Below, piece after piece: positions 14,401 to 29,400 of a stretch of DNA of 64,000 bases. The DNA comes from Bathymodiolus brooksi. Its lineage: Eukaryota > Mollusca > Bivalvia > Mytilida > Modiolidae. The DNA lies in NCBI GenBank assembly GCA_963680875.1, contig OY804590.1:23064640-23128639 (forward strand). Direction: 5' to 3'. The first letter of the stretch is position 1, and the number at the start of each line of letters is the position of its first letter. The notes under the pieces were generated by a model. It ran no database searches. It had not been told where the DNA came from and saw only the letters and a list, made by a program, of their open reading frames with translations. Made by a program: the position numbers and the translations under genes.

Positions 14401-17400
14401 AAGAAGATTTTTAGAAATCGACCAACAAGAAAAAAGAATTGCCTATGGCAGCCATGTTTGTTAACGGATCGGGACAAATTTAGCAATCTTTATAGAGTAC
14501 CTTCCATATATGTTTACTACAAAGTTTCGGTTCATTTGGCAAAGCGGTTTCAGAGGAGAAGATTTTTAGAATTCGACCAATTAGAAACAAGAACTGCCTG
14601 TGGTGGTCATGTTTGTTAATGGATCGGGACGAAATGAGCATTCTTTATAAAGGATCTTCCATAGATGCTTCCTACCAAGTTTCGGTTCATTTAGCAAAGC
14701 GGTTTCAGAAGAGAAGATTTTTAGAAATCGACCAATCAGAAACAAGAATTGCCTGTGGCGGCCATGTTTGTACATGGATTGGGACGAAATCATCAATCTT
14801 TACAGAGGACCTGCCATAGATGTTTCCTACTAAGTTTCGGTTCATTTGGCTAAACAGTTTCAGAGGAGAAGAATTTTTAAAATCAGTCAATCAGAAACAA
14901 GAATCGTCTGTGGCGGCCATGTTTGTTAATGGATTGGGACGAAATGAGCAATCTTTATAGAGGACCGCCCATAGATGATACCTACCAAGTTTCGGTTCAT
15001 TTGGTTAAGCGGTTTCAGATGAGAAGATTTTTTTAGAAATCAACCAATCAGAAACAAGAATTGCCTGTGGTGGCCATGTTTGTAAACGGATCGGGATGAA
15101 ATGAGCAGTCTTTATAGAGGACCTTCCATAGATGTTTCCTACCAAGTTTCGGTTCATTTGGCCAAGCGGTTTCGGAGGAGAAGATTTAAAAAAATTGGCC
15201 AATCAGAAACAAGAATTGCCTGTGGCGGCCATGTTTGCTAACGGATCGGGACGAAATGAGCAATCTTTATCGAGGACCTTCCATAGATGCTTCCTACTAA
15301 GTTTTGGTTCATTTGGCTAAGCAGTTTCGGAGAAGATTTCTAAAAATCGGCCAATCAGAAACAAGAATTGCCTGTGGCAGCCATGTTTGTTAACAGATCG
15401 GGATAAATTGAGCAATCTTTATAGAGAACCTTCCATAGATGCTTCCTGCCAAGTTTCGGTTCATTTGACCAAGCGGTTTCGGAGGAGAAGATTTAAAAAA
15501 ATTGGCCAATCAGAAACAAGAATTGCCTGTGGCGGCCATGTTTGTTAATAGATCGGGACAAAATGAGCAATCTTTAGAAAGGACCTTCCATAGATGCTTC
15601 CTACCAAGTTTCAGTTCATCTGAGAGGTTTCAGAGGAGAAGATTAAAATGTGAAAAATTAACGGACGACAAACGTCAAGTGATGGCAAAAGCTCACTTTG
15701 CCTTTGGCAAGGTGAGCTAACAAGGTGAGCTAACAAAAATGAATAACAAATTTGATATGATAGAATCAGGGCAAGGCATTTGCTTGTTGCCATCTTTGTT
15801 TACTAATGGGGACACACTCTACTACTAACTGTGTATTAAAAATACAAGAAGTATACTGACTGTGTATTGAATATCCATGGCTTCCACGTCTTGTTACAAA
15901 CCAATGATACAGTAAGACATATGTTAATATGAGGATTTGAATGCTTGCACAAGAATTAAGTATGACACGTGACAGGAACAATACTTGCTGCAGTTGCCAG
16001 CTGAACTCCCTCAAATAAAAATTTCTACTAGGCCAGCAAGTCACTTTCCAGGGGCTCTGGCCAAATGTTAGTGGTCTTGGACTACACATCATCAGCTTCT
16101 ATTTTCTAAGAATCGTATAACATATGACAATTTATGGACGATATATTAGATTTCTGTCATATTTATGTACTTACGTAGATAATGATTTTCTCCAATCTAA
16201 AAAGGCTGCCTTCTCTCTGTTGTCTAGTTCTTCTGGTGAAGTTGTACTGTCCCAATGTGGCCTGTCAATGAAAAATGTTAATTTAAGACTGTCTGTCAGA
16301 CATACAGCGAGATTTCATACTCTAAATGCTATAACTAAATGGTTGGTTCGGGCTATTAGTGATTTTTGCCACATTCAGTTATTTTTCAGCTAATTATGAC
16401 TAAAAGTTATAATTTACTGACCTGTGAACTCCCCTCAAAATTATAATTTTTAAAAACATATTTTTTCAATGTCTAATTAATTTGAAATAATAATAAAAAA
16501 ATTAAATATTTTATATGTGATGTCTGTCACCAGATGTAGTAAAATATCCAACAAAGAGGAATGAGCTCATATTCAAAATGTAATAATATACAATTATGTC
16601 CTTCATGAGAAGTTAATATCCATAATTATTAAATTGAGAAAGGGTTATTTTCCCCGAGGTCCGAAGGAGCGAGGGAAAATAACCCTTTCGAGATTTAATA
16701 ATTATGGATATTAACTTCTCATGAAGGACATAACTGTATTATTATACTGAACTAATATGAGGGAAATAACTAGTTATTAGTTCGACGTGCTGAGGGAAAT
16801 AACTAGTTATTGGTTCGAAGTGCAAAAGCGTGCCAATTTCAAACAGTTATTTTGTGCTACGTGCAGATTCTCTCACAGTTATTTGGCCTACAGTGTACGT
16901 GCAGTTTGCCACGGGAATAATGAGTTATTTCTTGTTCCATGGAATAAAACTTTAAAATATCTTAATTATTTCTTGCTTGGTTTCTATAGTAAAGTATAAT
17001 AATATAATATAATATATGGGCACATATTAAACTAATTATTGATAAATCTAATAAAATGTGACACTTTTATTAATGAAATGTCATTGTAAAATGTCAAAGT
17101 AACATACATGACTTTAGGTTAGGGGGGTTATGGTGTTTAATGCTTGTTTCTACAATATTTCAGTTATATCATGGTGGTCAGTTTTATTGGTGGAGGAAAC
17201 CGTAGTACCCAGAGAAAACCACTGACCTGCCACAAGTCACTGACAATACACTACTTTGGTATAGATTCTTTAATTTAATCTTTTATTTTTTGACAAAATC
17301 TTCTCAAAACTATCTTTTAATCAATAAAAATGGAAACTTTCAATTTTCACATTAAAAAATTGCAAATTTCAGGTGTTTAATTTTTTTTTTCTGTTTGTCC

Positions 17401-20400
17401 CCTAAAGAATTGCACAAAAGTTCAAAGTGAGTGATCCTACTGGCAGCTTGGAGAATTATTAAACAGCTCTCTTGAAATTATTGAATGCCAAGTTTATGAT
17501 AAATTACAACTTTCATAGGAACCAACCATTTTATAACAGAGGGGGAAGGGGCTGGGATTTTCATGCTTGATAGAATTTATTTTTCATGTCAATACAAAAC
17601 CTTTTTTTTTTGCACACATCAAGTACCGGTAGATAAAAAAAAAATTATAGATACATGAGACAAAAACAATTTTTCAAAGATTTTTTCTTTACAAAAGATT
17701 TACTAGTAAATTCAAGCAGACATTTATCAAAAGATGCCTTTGTAGGGCTCAAACTTTACAAAAATAGATGAGAAGTCTACCTACATTAATCAGAACAACA
17801 AGAGCAATTATTTACCCCCAATATCGTGTGTTGCTTGGAAACACTTTTTTTCTAAAATTAATGAGCTTTCTGTATCTACAAAGAGACTTTTTATGTTCTA
17901 GTCACAATTCTTACTTTCTTTTACTTGGTAGTGTTCATATACCAGCAGTTTCATGTTATGTTTTAGTTTCATGTCTTTTACTTGGTAGTGTTCATATACC
18001 AACAGTTTTATGTCATGTTTTAGTTTCATGTCTTTTACTTGGTAGTGTTCATATACCAACAGTTTTATGTCATGTTATAGTTTCATGTCTTTTACTTGGT
18101 AGTGTTCATATACCAACAGTTTTATGTTATGTTATAGTTTCATGTCTTTTACTTGGTAGTGTTCATATACCAACAGTTTTATGTCATGTTTTAGTTTCAT
18201 GTCTTTTACTTGGTAGTGTTCATATACCAACAGTTTCATGTATTGTTTTAGTTTCATGTCTTTTACTTGATAGTGTTCATATACCAGCAGTTTTATGTCA
18301 TGTTATAGTTTCATGTCTTTTACTTGGTAGTGTTCATATACCAACAGTTTCATGTTATGTTTTAGTTTCATGTCTTTTACTTGGTAGTGTTCATATACCA
18401 ACAGTTTTATGTCATGTTATAGTTTCATGTCTTTTACTTGGTAGTGTTCATATACCAACAGTTTTATGTCATGTTATAGTTTCATGTCTTTTACTTGGTA
18501 GTGTTCATATACCAACAGTTTTATGTCATGTTTTAGTTTCATGTCTTTTACTTGGTAGTGTTCATATACCAACAGTTTTATGTCATGTTATAGTTTCATG
18601 TCTTTTACTTGGTAGTGTTCATATACCAACAGTTTTATGTCATGTTTTAGTTTCATGTCTTTTACTTGGTAGTGTTCATATACCAACAGTTTTATGTCAT
18701 GTTATAGTTTCATGTCTTTTACTTGGTAGTGTTCATATACCAACAGTTTTATGTCATGTTATAGTTTCATGTCTTTTACTTGGTAGTGTTCATATACCAA
18801 CAGTTTTATGTCATGTTATAGTTTCATGTCTTTTACTTGGTAGTGTTCATATACCAACAGTTTTATGTCATGTTATAGTTTCATGTCTTTTACTTGGTAG
18901 TGTTCATATACCAACAGTTTTATGTTATGTTTTAGTTTCATGTCTTTTACTTGGTAGTGTTCATATACCAACAGTTTTATGTCATGTTATAGTTTCATGT
19001 CTTTTACTTGGTAGTGTTCATATACCAACAGTTTTATGTCATGTTTTAGTTTCATGTCTTTTACTTGGTAGTGTTCATATACCAACAGTTTCATGTTATG
19101 TTTTAGTTTCATGTCTTTTACTTGGTAGTGTTCATATACCAACAGTTTTATGTCATGTTTTAGTTTCATGTCTTTTACTTGGTAGTGTTCATATACCAAC
19201 AGTTTTATGTCATGTTATAGTTTCATGTCTTTTACTTGGTAGTGTTCATATACCAACAGTTTTATGTTATGTTTTAGTTTCATGTCTTTTACTTGGTAGT
19301 GTTCATATACCAACAGTTTTATGTCATGTTATAGTTTCATGTCTTTTACTTGGTAGTGTTCATATACCAACAGTTTTATGTCATGTTTTAGTTTCATGTC
19401 TTTTACTTGGTAGTGTTCATATACCAACAGTTTCATGTTATGTTTTAGTTTCATGTCTTTTACTTGATAGTGTTCATATACCAGCAGTTTTATGTCATGT
19501 TATAGTTTCATGTCTTTTACTTGGTAGTGTTCATATACCAGCAGTTTCATGTCATGTTATAGTTTCATGTCTTTTACTTGGTAGTGTTCATATACCAACA
19601 GTTTCATGTTATGTTTTAGTTTCATGTCTTTTACTTGGTAGTGTTCATATACCAACAGTTTTATGTCATGTTATAGTTTCATGTCTTTTACTTGGTAGTG
19701 TTCATATACCAACAGTTTTATGTCATGTTTTAGTTTCATGTCTTTTACTTGGTAGTGTTCATATACCAACAGTTTTATGTCATGTTTTAGTTTCATGTCT
19801 TTTACTTGGTAGTGTTCATATACCAACAGTTTTATGTCATGTTATAGTTTCATGTCTTTTACTTGGTAGTGTTCATATACCAACAGTTTTATGTCATGTT
19901 ATAGTTTCATGTCTTTTACTTGGTAGTGTTCATATACCAACAGTTTTATGTTATGTTTTAGTTTCATGTCTTTTACTTGATAGTGTTCATATACCAGCAG
20001 TTTTATGTCATGTTATAGTTTCATGTCTTTTACTTGGTAGTGTTCATATACCAGCAGTTTCATGTCATGTTATAGTTTCATGTCTTTTACTTGGTAGTGT
20101 TCATATACCAACAGTTTCATGTTATGTTTTAGTTTCATGTCTTTTACTTGGTAGTGTTCATATACCAACAGTTTTATGTCATGTTATAGTTTCATGTCTT
20201 TTACTTGGTAGTGTTCATATACCAACAGTTTTATGTCATGTTATAGTTTCATGTCTTTTACTTGGTAGTGTTCATATACCAACAGTTTTATGTCATGTTA
20301 TAGTTTCATGTCTTTTACTTGGTAGTGTTCATATACCAACAGTTTTATGTCATATTATAGTTTCATGTCTTTTACTTGGTAGTGTTCATTATATTCCAGC

Positions 20401-23400
20401 AGTTTTATGTCATGTTATAGTTTCATGTCTTTTACTTGGTAGTGTTCATATACCAACAGTTTTATGTCATGTTATAGTTTCATGTCTTTTACTTGGTAGT
20501 GTTCATATACCAACAGTTTTATGTCATGTTATAGTTTCATGTCTTTTACTTGGTAGTGTTCATATACCAGCAGTTTTATGTCATGTTTTAGTTTCATGTC
20601 TTTTACTTGGTAGTGTTCATATACCAACAGTTTTATGTCATGTTTTAGTTTCATGTCTTTTACTTGGTAGTGTTCATATACCAGCAGTTTCATGTTATGT
20701 TTTAGTTTCATGTCTTTTACTTGGTAGTGTTCATATACCAACAGTTTTATGTCATGTTATAGTTTCATGTCTTTTACTTGGTAGTGTTCATATACCAACA
20801 GTTTTATGTCATGTTTTAGTTTCATGTCTTTTACTTGGTAGTGTTCATATACCAACAGTTTTATGTCATGTTTTAGTTTCATGTCTTTTACTTGGTAGTG
20901 TTCATATACCAGCAGTTTTATGTCATGTTATAGTTTCATGTCTTTTACTTGGTAGTGTTCATATACCAACAGTTTTATGTCATGTTATAGTTTCATGTCT
21001 TTTACTTGGTAGTGTTCATATACCAGTAGTTTTATGTTATGTTTTAGTTTCATGTCTTTTACTTGGTAGTGTTCATATACCAGCAGTTTTATGTCATGTT
21101 ATAGTTTCATGTCTTTTACTTGGTAGTGTTCATATACCAACAGTTTTATGTCATGTTATAGTTTCATGTCTTTTACTTGGTAGTGTTCATATACCAACAG
21201 TTTTATGTCATGTTATAGTTTCATGTCTTTTACTCGGTAGTGTTCATATACCAAGTTTTATGTCATGTTTTAGTTTCATGTCTTTTACTTGATAGTGTTC
21301 ATATACCAGCAGTTTTATGTCATGTTATAGTTTCATGTCTTTTACTTGGTAGTGTTCATATACCAACAGTTTTATGTCATGTTATAGTTTCATGTCTTTT
21401 ACTTGGTAGTGTTCATATACCAACAGTTTTATGTCATGTTATAGTTTCATGTCTTTTACTTGGTAGTGTTCATATACCAACAGTTTTATGTCATGTTATA
21501 GTTTCATGTCTTTTACTTGGTAGTGTTCATATACCAACAGTTTTATGTCGTTATAGTTTCATGTCTTTTACTTGGTAGTGTTCATATACCAACAGTTTTA
21601 TGTCATGTTTTAGTTTCATGTCTTTTACTTGGTAGTGTTCATATACCAACAGTTTTATGTCGTTATAGTTTCATGTCTTTTACTTGGTAGTGTTCATATA
21701 CCAACAGTTTTATGTCATGTTATAGTTTCATGTCTTTTACTTGGTAGTGTTCATATACCAACAGTTTTATGTCATGTTATAGTTTCATGTCTTTTACTTG
21801 GTAGTGTTCATATACCAACAGTTTTATGTCATGTTATAGTTTCATGTCTTTTACTTGGTAGTGTTCATATACCAACAGTTTTATGTCATGTTATAGTTTC
21901 ATGTCTTTTACTTGGTAGTGTTCATATACCAACAGTTTTATGTCATGTTATAGTTTCATGTCTTTTACTTGGTAGTGTTCATATACCAACAGTTTTATGT
22001 CATGTTTTAGTTTCATGTCTTTTACTTGGTAGTGTTCATATACCAACAGTTTTATGTCATGTTTTATTTTCATGTCTTTTACTTGGTAGTGTTCATATAC
22101 CAACAGTTTTATGTCATGTTATAGTTTCATGTCTTTTACTTGGTAGTGTTCATATACCAACAGTTTTATGTCATGTTATAGTTTCATGTCTTTTACTTGG
22201 TAGTGTTCATATACCAACAGTTTTATGTCATGTTTTAGTTTCATGTCTTTTACTTGATAGTGTTCATATACCAACAGTTTCATGTTATGTTTTAGTTTCA
22301 TGTCTTTTACTTGGTAGTGTTCATATACCAGCAGTTTCATGTTATGTTATAGTTTCATGTCTTTTACTTGGTAGTGTTCATATACCAACAGTTTTATGTC
22401 ATGTTATAGTTTCATGTCTTTTACTTGGTAGTGTTCATATACCAACAGTTTTATGTCATGTTTTAATTTCATGTCTTTTACTTGGTAGTGTTCATATACC
22501 AACAGTTTTATGTCATGTTTTATTTTCATGTCTTTTACTTGGTAGTGTTCATATACCAACAGTTTTATGTTATGTTTTAGTTTCATGTCTTTTACTTGGT
22601 AGTGTTCATATACCAACAGTTTTATGTCATGTTATAGTTTCATGTCTTTTACTTGGTAGTGTTCATATACCAACAGTTTTATGTCATGTTATAGTTTCAT
22701 GTCTTTTACTTGGTAGTGTTCATATACCAACAGTTTTATGTCATGTTTTATTTTCATGTCTTTTACTTGGTAGTGTTCATATACCAACAGTTTTATGTTA
22801 TGTTTTAGTTTCATGTCTTTTACTTGGTAGTGTTCATATACCAACAGTTTTATGTCATGTTATAGTTTCATGTCTTTTACTTGGTAGTGTTCATATACCA
22901 ACAGTTTTATGTCATGTTTTAGTTTCATGTCTTTTACTTGGTAGTGTTCATATACCAACAGTTTTATGTCATGTTATAGTTTCATGTCTTTTACTTGGTA
23001 GTGTTCATATACCAACAGTTTTATGTCATGTTTTAGTTTCATGTCTTTTACTTGGTAGTGTTCATATACCAACAGTTTTATGTCATGTTATAGTTTCATG
23101 TCTTTTACTTGGTAGTGTTCATATACCAACAGTTTTATGTTATGTTTTAGTTTCATGTCTTTTACTTGGTAGTGTTCATATACCAACAGTTTTATGTCAT
23201 GTTATAGTTTCATGTCTTTTACTTGGTAGTGTTCATATACCAACAGTTTTATGTCATGTTATAGTTTCATGTCTTTTACTTGGTAGTGTTCATATACCAA
23301 CAGTTTTATGTCATGTTTTATTTTCATGTCTTTTACTTGGTAGTGTTCATATACCAACAGTTTTATGTTATGTTTTAGTTTCATGTCTTTTACTTGGTAG

Positions 23401-26400
23401 TGTTCATATACCAACAGTTTTATGTCATGTTATAGTTTCATGTCTTTTACTTGGTAGTGTTCATATACCAACAGTTTTATGTCATGTTTTAGTTTCATGT
23501 CTTTTACTTGGTAGTGTTCATATACCAACAGTTTTATGTCATGTTATAGTTTCATGTCTTTTACTTGGTAGTGTTCATATACCAACAGTTTTATGTCATG
23601 TTTTAGTTTCATGTCTTTTACTTGATAGTGTTCATATACCAACAGTTTTATGTCATGTTATAGTTTCATGTCTTTTACTTGGTAGTGTTCATATACCAAC
23701 AGTTTCATGTTATGTTATAGTTTCATGTCTTTTACTTGGTAGTGTTCATATACCAACAGTTTTATGTCATGTTATAGTTTCATGTCTTTTACTTGGTAGT
23801 GTTCATATACCAACAGTTTTATGTCATGTTTTAGTTTCATGTCTTTTACTTGGTAGTGTTCATATACCAACAGTTTAATGTCATGTTATAGTTTCATGTC
23901 TTTTACTTGGTAGTGTTCATATACCAACAGTTTTATGTCATGTTTTAGTTTCATGTCTTTTACTTGGTAGTGTTCATATACCAACAGTTTTATGTCATGT
24001 TATAGTTTCATGTCTTTTACTTGGTAGTGTTCATATACCAACAGTTTTATGTTATGTTTTAGTTTCATGTCTTTTACTTGGTAGTGTTCATATACCAACA
24101 GTTTTATGTCATGTTTTAGTTTCATGTCTTTTACTTGGTAGTGTTCATTATATTCCAGCAGTTTTATGTCATGTTATAGTTTCATGTCTTTTACTTGGTA
24201 GTGTTCATATACCAACAGTTTTATGTTATGTTTTAGTTTCATGTCTTTTACTTGATAGTGTTCATATACCAACAGTTTTATGTCATGTTATAGTTTCATG
24301 TCTTTTACTTGGTAGTGTTCATATACCAACAGTTTTATGTTATGTTTTAGTTTCATGTCTTTTACTTGATAGTGTTCATATACCAACAGTTTTATGTCAT
24401 GTTATAGTTTCATGTCTTTTACTTGGTAGTGTTCATATACCAACAGTTTTATGTTATGTTTTAGTTTCATGTCTTTTACTTGATAGTGTTCATATACCAA
24501 CAGTTTTATGTCATGTTATAGTTTCATGTCTTTTACTTGGTAGTGTTCATATACCAGCAGTTTCATGTCATGTTATAGTTTCATGTCTTTTACTTGGTAG
24601 TGTTCATATACCAACAGTTTTATGTTATGTTTTAGTTTCATGTCTTTTACTTGGTAGTGTTCATATACCAACAGTTTTATGTCATGTTATAGTTTCATGT
24701 CTTTTACTTGGTAGTGTTCATATACCAGCAGTTTCATGTCATGTTTTAGTTTCATGTCTTTTACTTGGTAGTGTTCATATACCAACAGTTTTATGTCATG
24801 TTATAGTTTCATGTCTTTTACTTGGTAGTTTTCATATACCAACAGTTTCATGTTATGTTTTAGTTTCATGTCTTTTACTTGGTAGTGTTCATATACCAAC
24901 AGTTTTATGTCATGTTTTAGTTTCATGTCTTTTACTTGGTAGTGTTCATATACCAACAGTTTTATGTCATGTTATAGTTTCATGTCTTTTACTTGGTAGT
25001 GTTCATATACCAACAGTTTTATGTCATGTTATAGTTTCATGTCTTTTACTTGATAGTGTTCATATACCAACAGTTTTATGTCATGTTTTAGTTTCATGTC
25101 TTTTACTTGGTAGTGTTCATATACCAACAGTTTTATGTCATGTTATAGTTTCATGTCTTTTACTTGGTAGTGTTCATATACCAACAGTTTTATGTCATGT
25201 TTTAGTTTCATGTCTTTTACTTGGTAGTGTTCATATACCAACAGTTGTATGTCATGTTATAGTTTCATGTCTTTTACTTGGTAGTGTTTATATACCAACA
25301 GTTTTATGTTATGTTTTAGTTTCATGTCTTTTACTTGGTAGTGTTCATATACCAGCAGTTTTATGTTATGTTTTAGTTTCATGTCTTTTACTTGGTAGTG
25401 TTCATATACCAACAGTTTTATGTTATGTTTTAGTTTCATGTCTTTTACTTGGTAGTGTTCATATACCAGCAGTTTTATGTCATGTTTTAGTTTCATGTCT
25501 TTTACTTGGTAGTGTTCATATACCAGCAGTTTTATGTCATGTTTTAGTTTCATGTCTTTTACTTGGTAGTGTTCATATACCAACAGTTTTATGTCATGTT
25601 TTAGTTTCATGTCTTTTACTTGGTAGTGTTCATATACCAACAGTTTTATGTCATGTTTTAGTTTCATGTCTTTTACTTGGTAGTGTTCATATACCAACAG
25701 TTTTATGTCATGTTATAGTTTCATGTCTTTTACTTGGTAGTGTTTATATACCAACAGTTTTATGTTATGTTTTAGTTTCATGTCTTTTACTTGGTAGTGT
25801 TCATATACCAACAGTTTTATGTCATGTTATAGTTTCATGTCTTTTACTTGGTAGTGTTCATATACCAACAGTTTTATGTCATGTTATAGTTTCATGTCTT
25901 TTACTTGGTAGTGTTCATATACCAACAGTTTTATGTCATGTTTTAGTTTCATGTCTTTTACTTGGTAGTGTTCATATACCAACAGTTTTATGTCATGTTA
26001 TAGTTTCATGTCTTTTACTTGGTAGTGTTCATATACCAACAGTTTTATGTCATGTTATAGTTTCATGTCTTTTACTTGGTAGTGTTCATATACCAACAGT
26101 TTTATGTCATGTTATAGTTTCATGTCTTTTACTTGGTAGTGTTCATATACCAGCAGTTTTATGTCATGTTATAGTTTCATGTCTTTTACTTGGTAGTGTT
26201 CATATACCAGCAGTTTCATGTCATGTTATAGTTTCATGTCTTTTACTTGGTAGTGTTCATATACCAACAGTTTCATGTCATGTTATAGTTTCATGTCTTT
26301 TACTTGGTAGTGTTCATATACCAACAGTTTTATGTCATGTTATAGTTTCATGTCTTTTACTTGGTAGTGTTCATATACCAGCAGTTTTATGTCATGTTTT

Positions 26401-29400
26401 ATTTTCATGTCTTTTACTTGGTAGTGTTCATATACCAACAGTTTTATGTCATGTTTTAGTTTCATGTCTTTTACTTGGTAGTGTTCATATACCAACAGTT
26501 TTATGTCATGTTATAGTTTCATGTCTTTTACTTGGTAGTGTTCATATACCAACAGTTTTATGTCATGTTTTATTTTCATGTCTTTTACTTGGTAGTGTTC
26601 ATATACCAACAGTTTTATGTCATGTTTTAGTTTCATGTCTTTTACTTGGTAGTGTTCATATACCAACAGTTTTATGTCATGTTATAGTTTCATGTCTTTT
26701 ACTTGGTAGTGTTCATATACCAACAGTTTTATGTCATGTTTTAGTTTCATGTCTTTTACTTGGTAGTGTTCATATACCAACAGTTTTATGTTATGTTTTA
26801 GTTTCAACATGTTCAAGTATCTTGAATGTTTATCTTGCTTTTTGCTTTTTCATTAAAATGTATATTTGCAAATAGTTTGTCTTTATGATCCAATAGAGTT
26901 GAATAAACATAATTTCATAATTGCTACTATAATAACCTCGAACATGAATTTTTTTTATTTTCCTTAAATAAAGTTTTTCTTTTCCAAGGCTGTCTTCTAG
27001 ATCTGCACTGCATACATTTCTTGAAGATTCTTCTGATCGTTTTTTATTGATTGTATATTTTTTAACACAATTTATTTGGTTGGTGTTTTCAAACTTAAAT
27101 TTTTTTTCACATAGAGCAAAATAAAATATTTTTTAGACTAAGACATAATTTTGCTTTCTTCAAAAAAAAATATCACTATTTAGATAGGAACGATATCAGG
27201 TACATATAGCATGTAATTTATCAAAAAACATTATTCTATAAAAATAAGCTTGCTAACATTTTACTCTTAACAAATACATTTTTTTGTAATAGCTTTGATT
27301 TATTTATTATTCAAAATTCTTTAAAGCAAATATATTTAAGAATTAGTTGGATATATATAAAATGTGAAGGATTTTTTTTTTATTATCAAGGGGTGAAATG
27401 AAAAGAAGCCAATAGGTATAACTCGTATTGCCAGAAATAATAAATTCCATAAACATATACATACATGTATATTAAACAATATCAATATTTTTCACAAATC
27501 ATATCAATATTATAAAAATATAAAAAAAATTGGCAACAGAGTCTGCCTATCGTTTCCTCATTTAAATATATGCATAAATATAAATTAAGAGGTGGAAGGT
27601 GTTTTTTTTTTAAACAAGTCACAGTAAAACTTTCAATATAAATACTAAGTCATATATTCCATGTAATATAACAAACTTTAACAAAGAAATTTACATAACC
27701 AAGGAAAAGAAAATTTCTTAATTATTGAGCAGATTTCTAAAGTAGAACCACCCTAAACAAAACCGATCAAACTGGTGTACCAAATCAAAAGGAAAATAGA
27801 AATTTCACCGTCTTGCTAATTAAATCATTTTAAAATTTTAATTATCCCAATGTGAACTTTAATGTAATCAGTTTCCGAGATATACTAAAAATGATACGAT
27901 ATCTTTTTTACCTCCGTTATAGGAGATGTCGCAAGTCGTAACTCTAAAGATTAGGACTAGCTTAGTGAAATGCATGTATACGTGCACGTATGGAAATCGT
28001 AAGAGTGATCTTAGACTTACAATCTACGATTACTTTTGTGAAACGGCCGCCAGGTGAGCAAGTCAGAGATGTGATCATAGATTGTGGTCAGATGAATATG
28101 TCAAATTTCTCTAACATCTGTTATATAATATAGTGTTAGGATGTTTAACGCAACTTTCAACAATATTTCAGTTATATCGCTGCAGTCAGTTTTATTGGTG
28201 GAGGAAATCAGAGTACCCAGAGAAAACCACAGACCTGGCACAAGTCACTGACAAACTTTATCACATAATGTTGTATCGAGTACACCTCACCATGAGTGGG
28301 ATTCGAACTCACAACTTTAGTGATTGCACAGGTAGTTGTAAATCCAAGTACCATATGATCATGAACACGATGGTCCCTGTTATCAAATATACCGTAACAT
28401 ATGATTATGAAAGAAAGCTTAAACAATTCGACCATTATCAAGAAAATGAACAATTACCTCTCACTTCAAATCATTTTTCATGTGTATTAAAAAATTTCAC
28501 AAATAAATTTATTCATATATTCTATGGGTGGGTTTTGCAGTCTTTTTTCTATCTTGCTTGTTTTATCTGCATAGGTGAACCCAATCTAATTGAAATTAGA
28601 TCTCCTCAGTTGCTTCCCCTTTTTCTATGTCACTAGGAAATCTAATAACATCCCATAAGGGGTCATGTCCAGGTGACCTTTTGAATAAAAATAGAACTGA
28701 GTACTAGTAATCGAGTGGTGTTTCAATTCAAAGACAGAATATGCGTCCTTGGTTACTTTAAAATGTAAGACAGCTAAAAACATGTTTTTTAGGTATTTAA
28801 AACCTAATTTTATGAATCTTTATTTACATTAATTACAGGCCTTTCAATAAGGGGCAGTACCAGGTACTTTTACCTGCCAAAAATGGTCTTTGGTACCTCC
28901 TGATTTTAAAGAGTGTTGTATAAGATATTCATGAAAATGGTTCCAATTTTAATAAAAAGTATCACCTGTAAATAGTGAAGTCCTGGTAGATTTGAAAAAT
29001 ATTGAAAGCCCTTGGAATGGGTGGGTTTTGCAGTCTTTTTTCTATCTTGTTTGTTTTATCTGCATGGGTGAACTCAATCTAGCTAAAATTAGATCTCCTC
29101 AGTTGCTTCCCCTTTTTTTATGACACTGTAGGAGATCTAACAACATCCCTATATGGGTCATGTTAAGGTGACCTTTGGAATAAAATTAGAGCTGACCAAC
29201 TGGATGGTGTTTCATTTCAAAGATAAAACATTCTTTGCCTTAATTTTTTTCACCAACTTACCCGAAAGCCAAACTTAGAAGAAAAAAAATTATCTATTCA
29301 AACAAATTCTTTAATAATTTTCACATGTCCGAATCCAGTTTTACTTATCCCGGTCTTCTCCTTCGGTCAAGAGGGTTAGTGCAAAGACCGCAGAATATGC

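Noticed and set aside
17768..21292. 1174-codon open frame
   Set aside because: It is the 57-bp satellite read in its stop-free frame; both the start and the end depend on satellite borders or indels. The minus strand is partly open too.
21629..23878. 749-codon open frame
   Set aside because: Same satellite; begins after a 2-bp deletion unit and ends at a single-base variant that creates TAA.
17917..26806. CRISPR array
   Set aside because: Continuous tandem units with no unique spacers, in a eukaryotic intron.
28133..28636. 167-codon plus frame
   Set aside because: Runs through a reverse SINE family A copy; no conserved domain.
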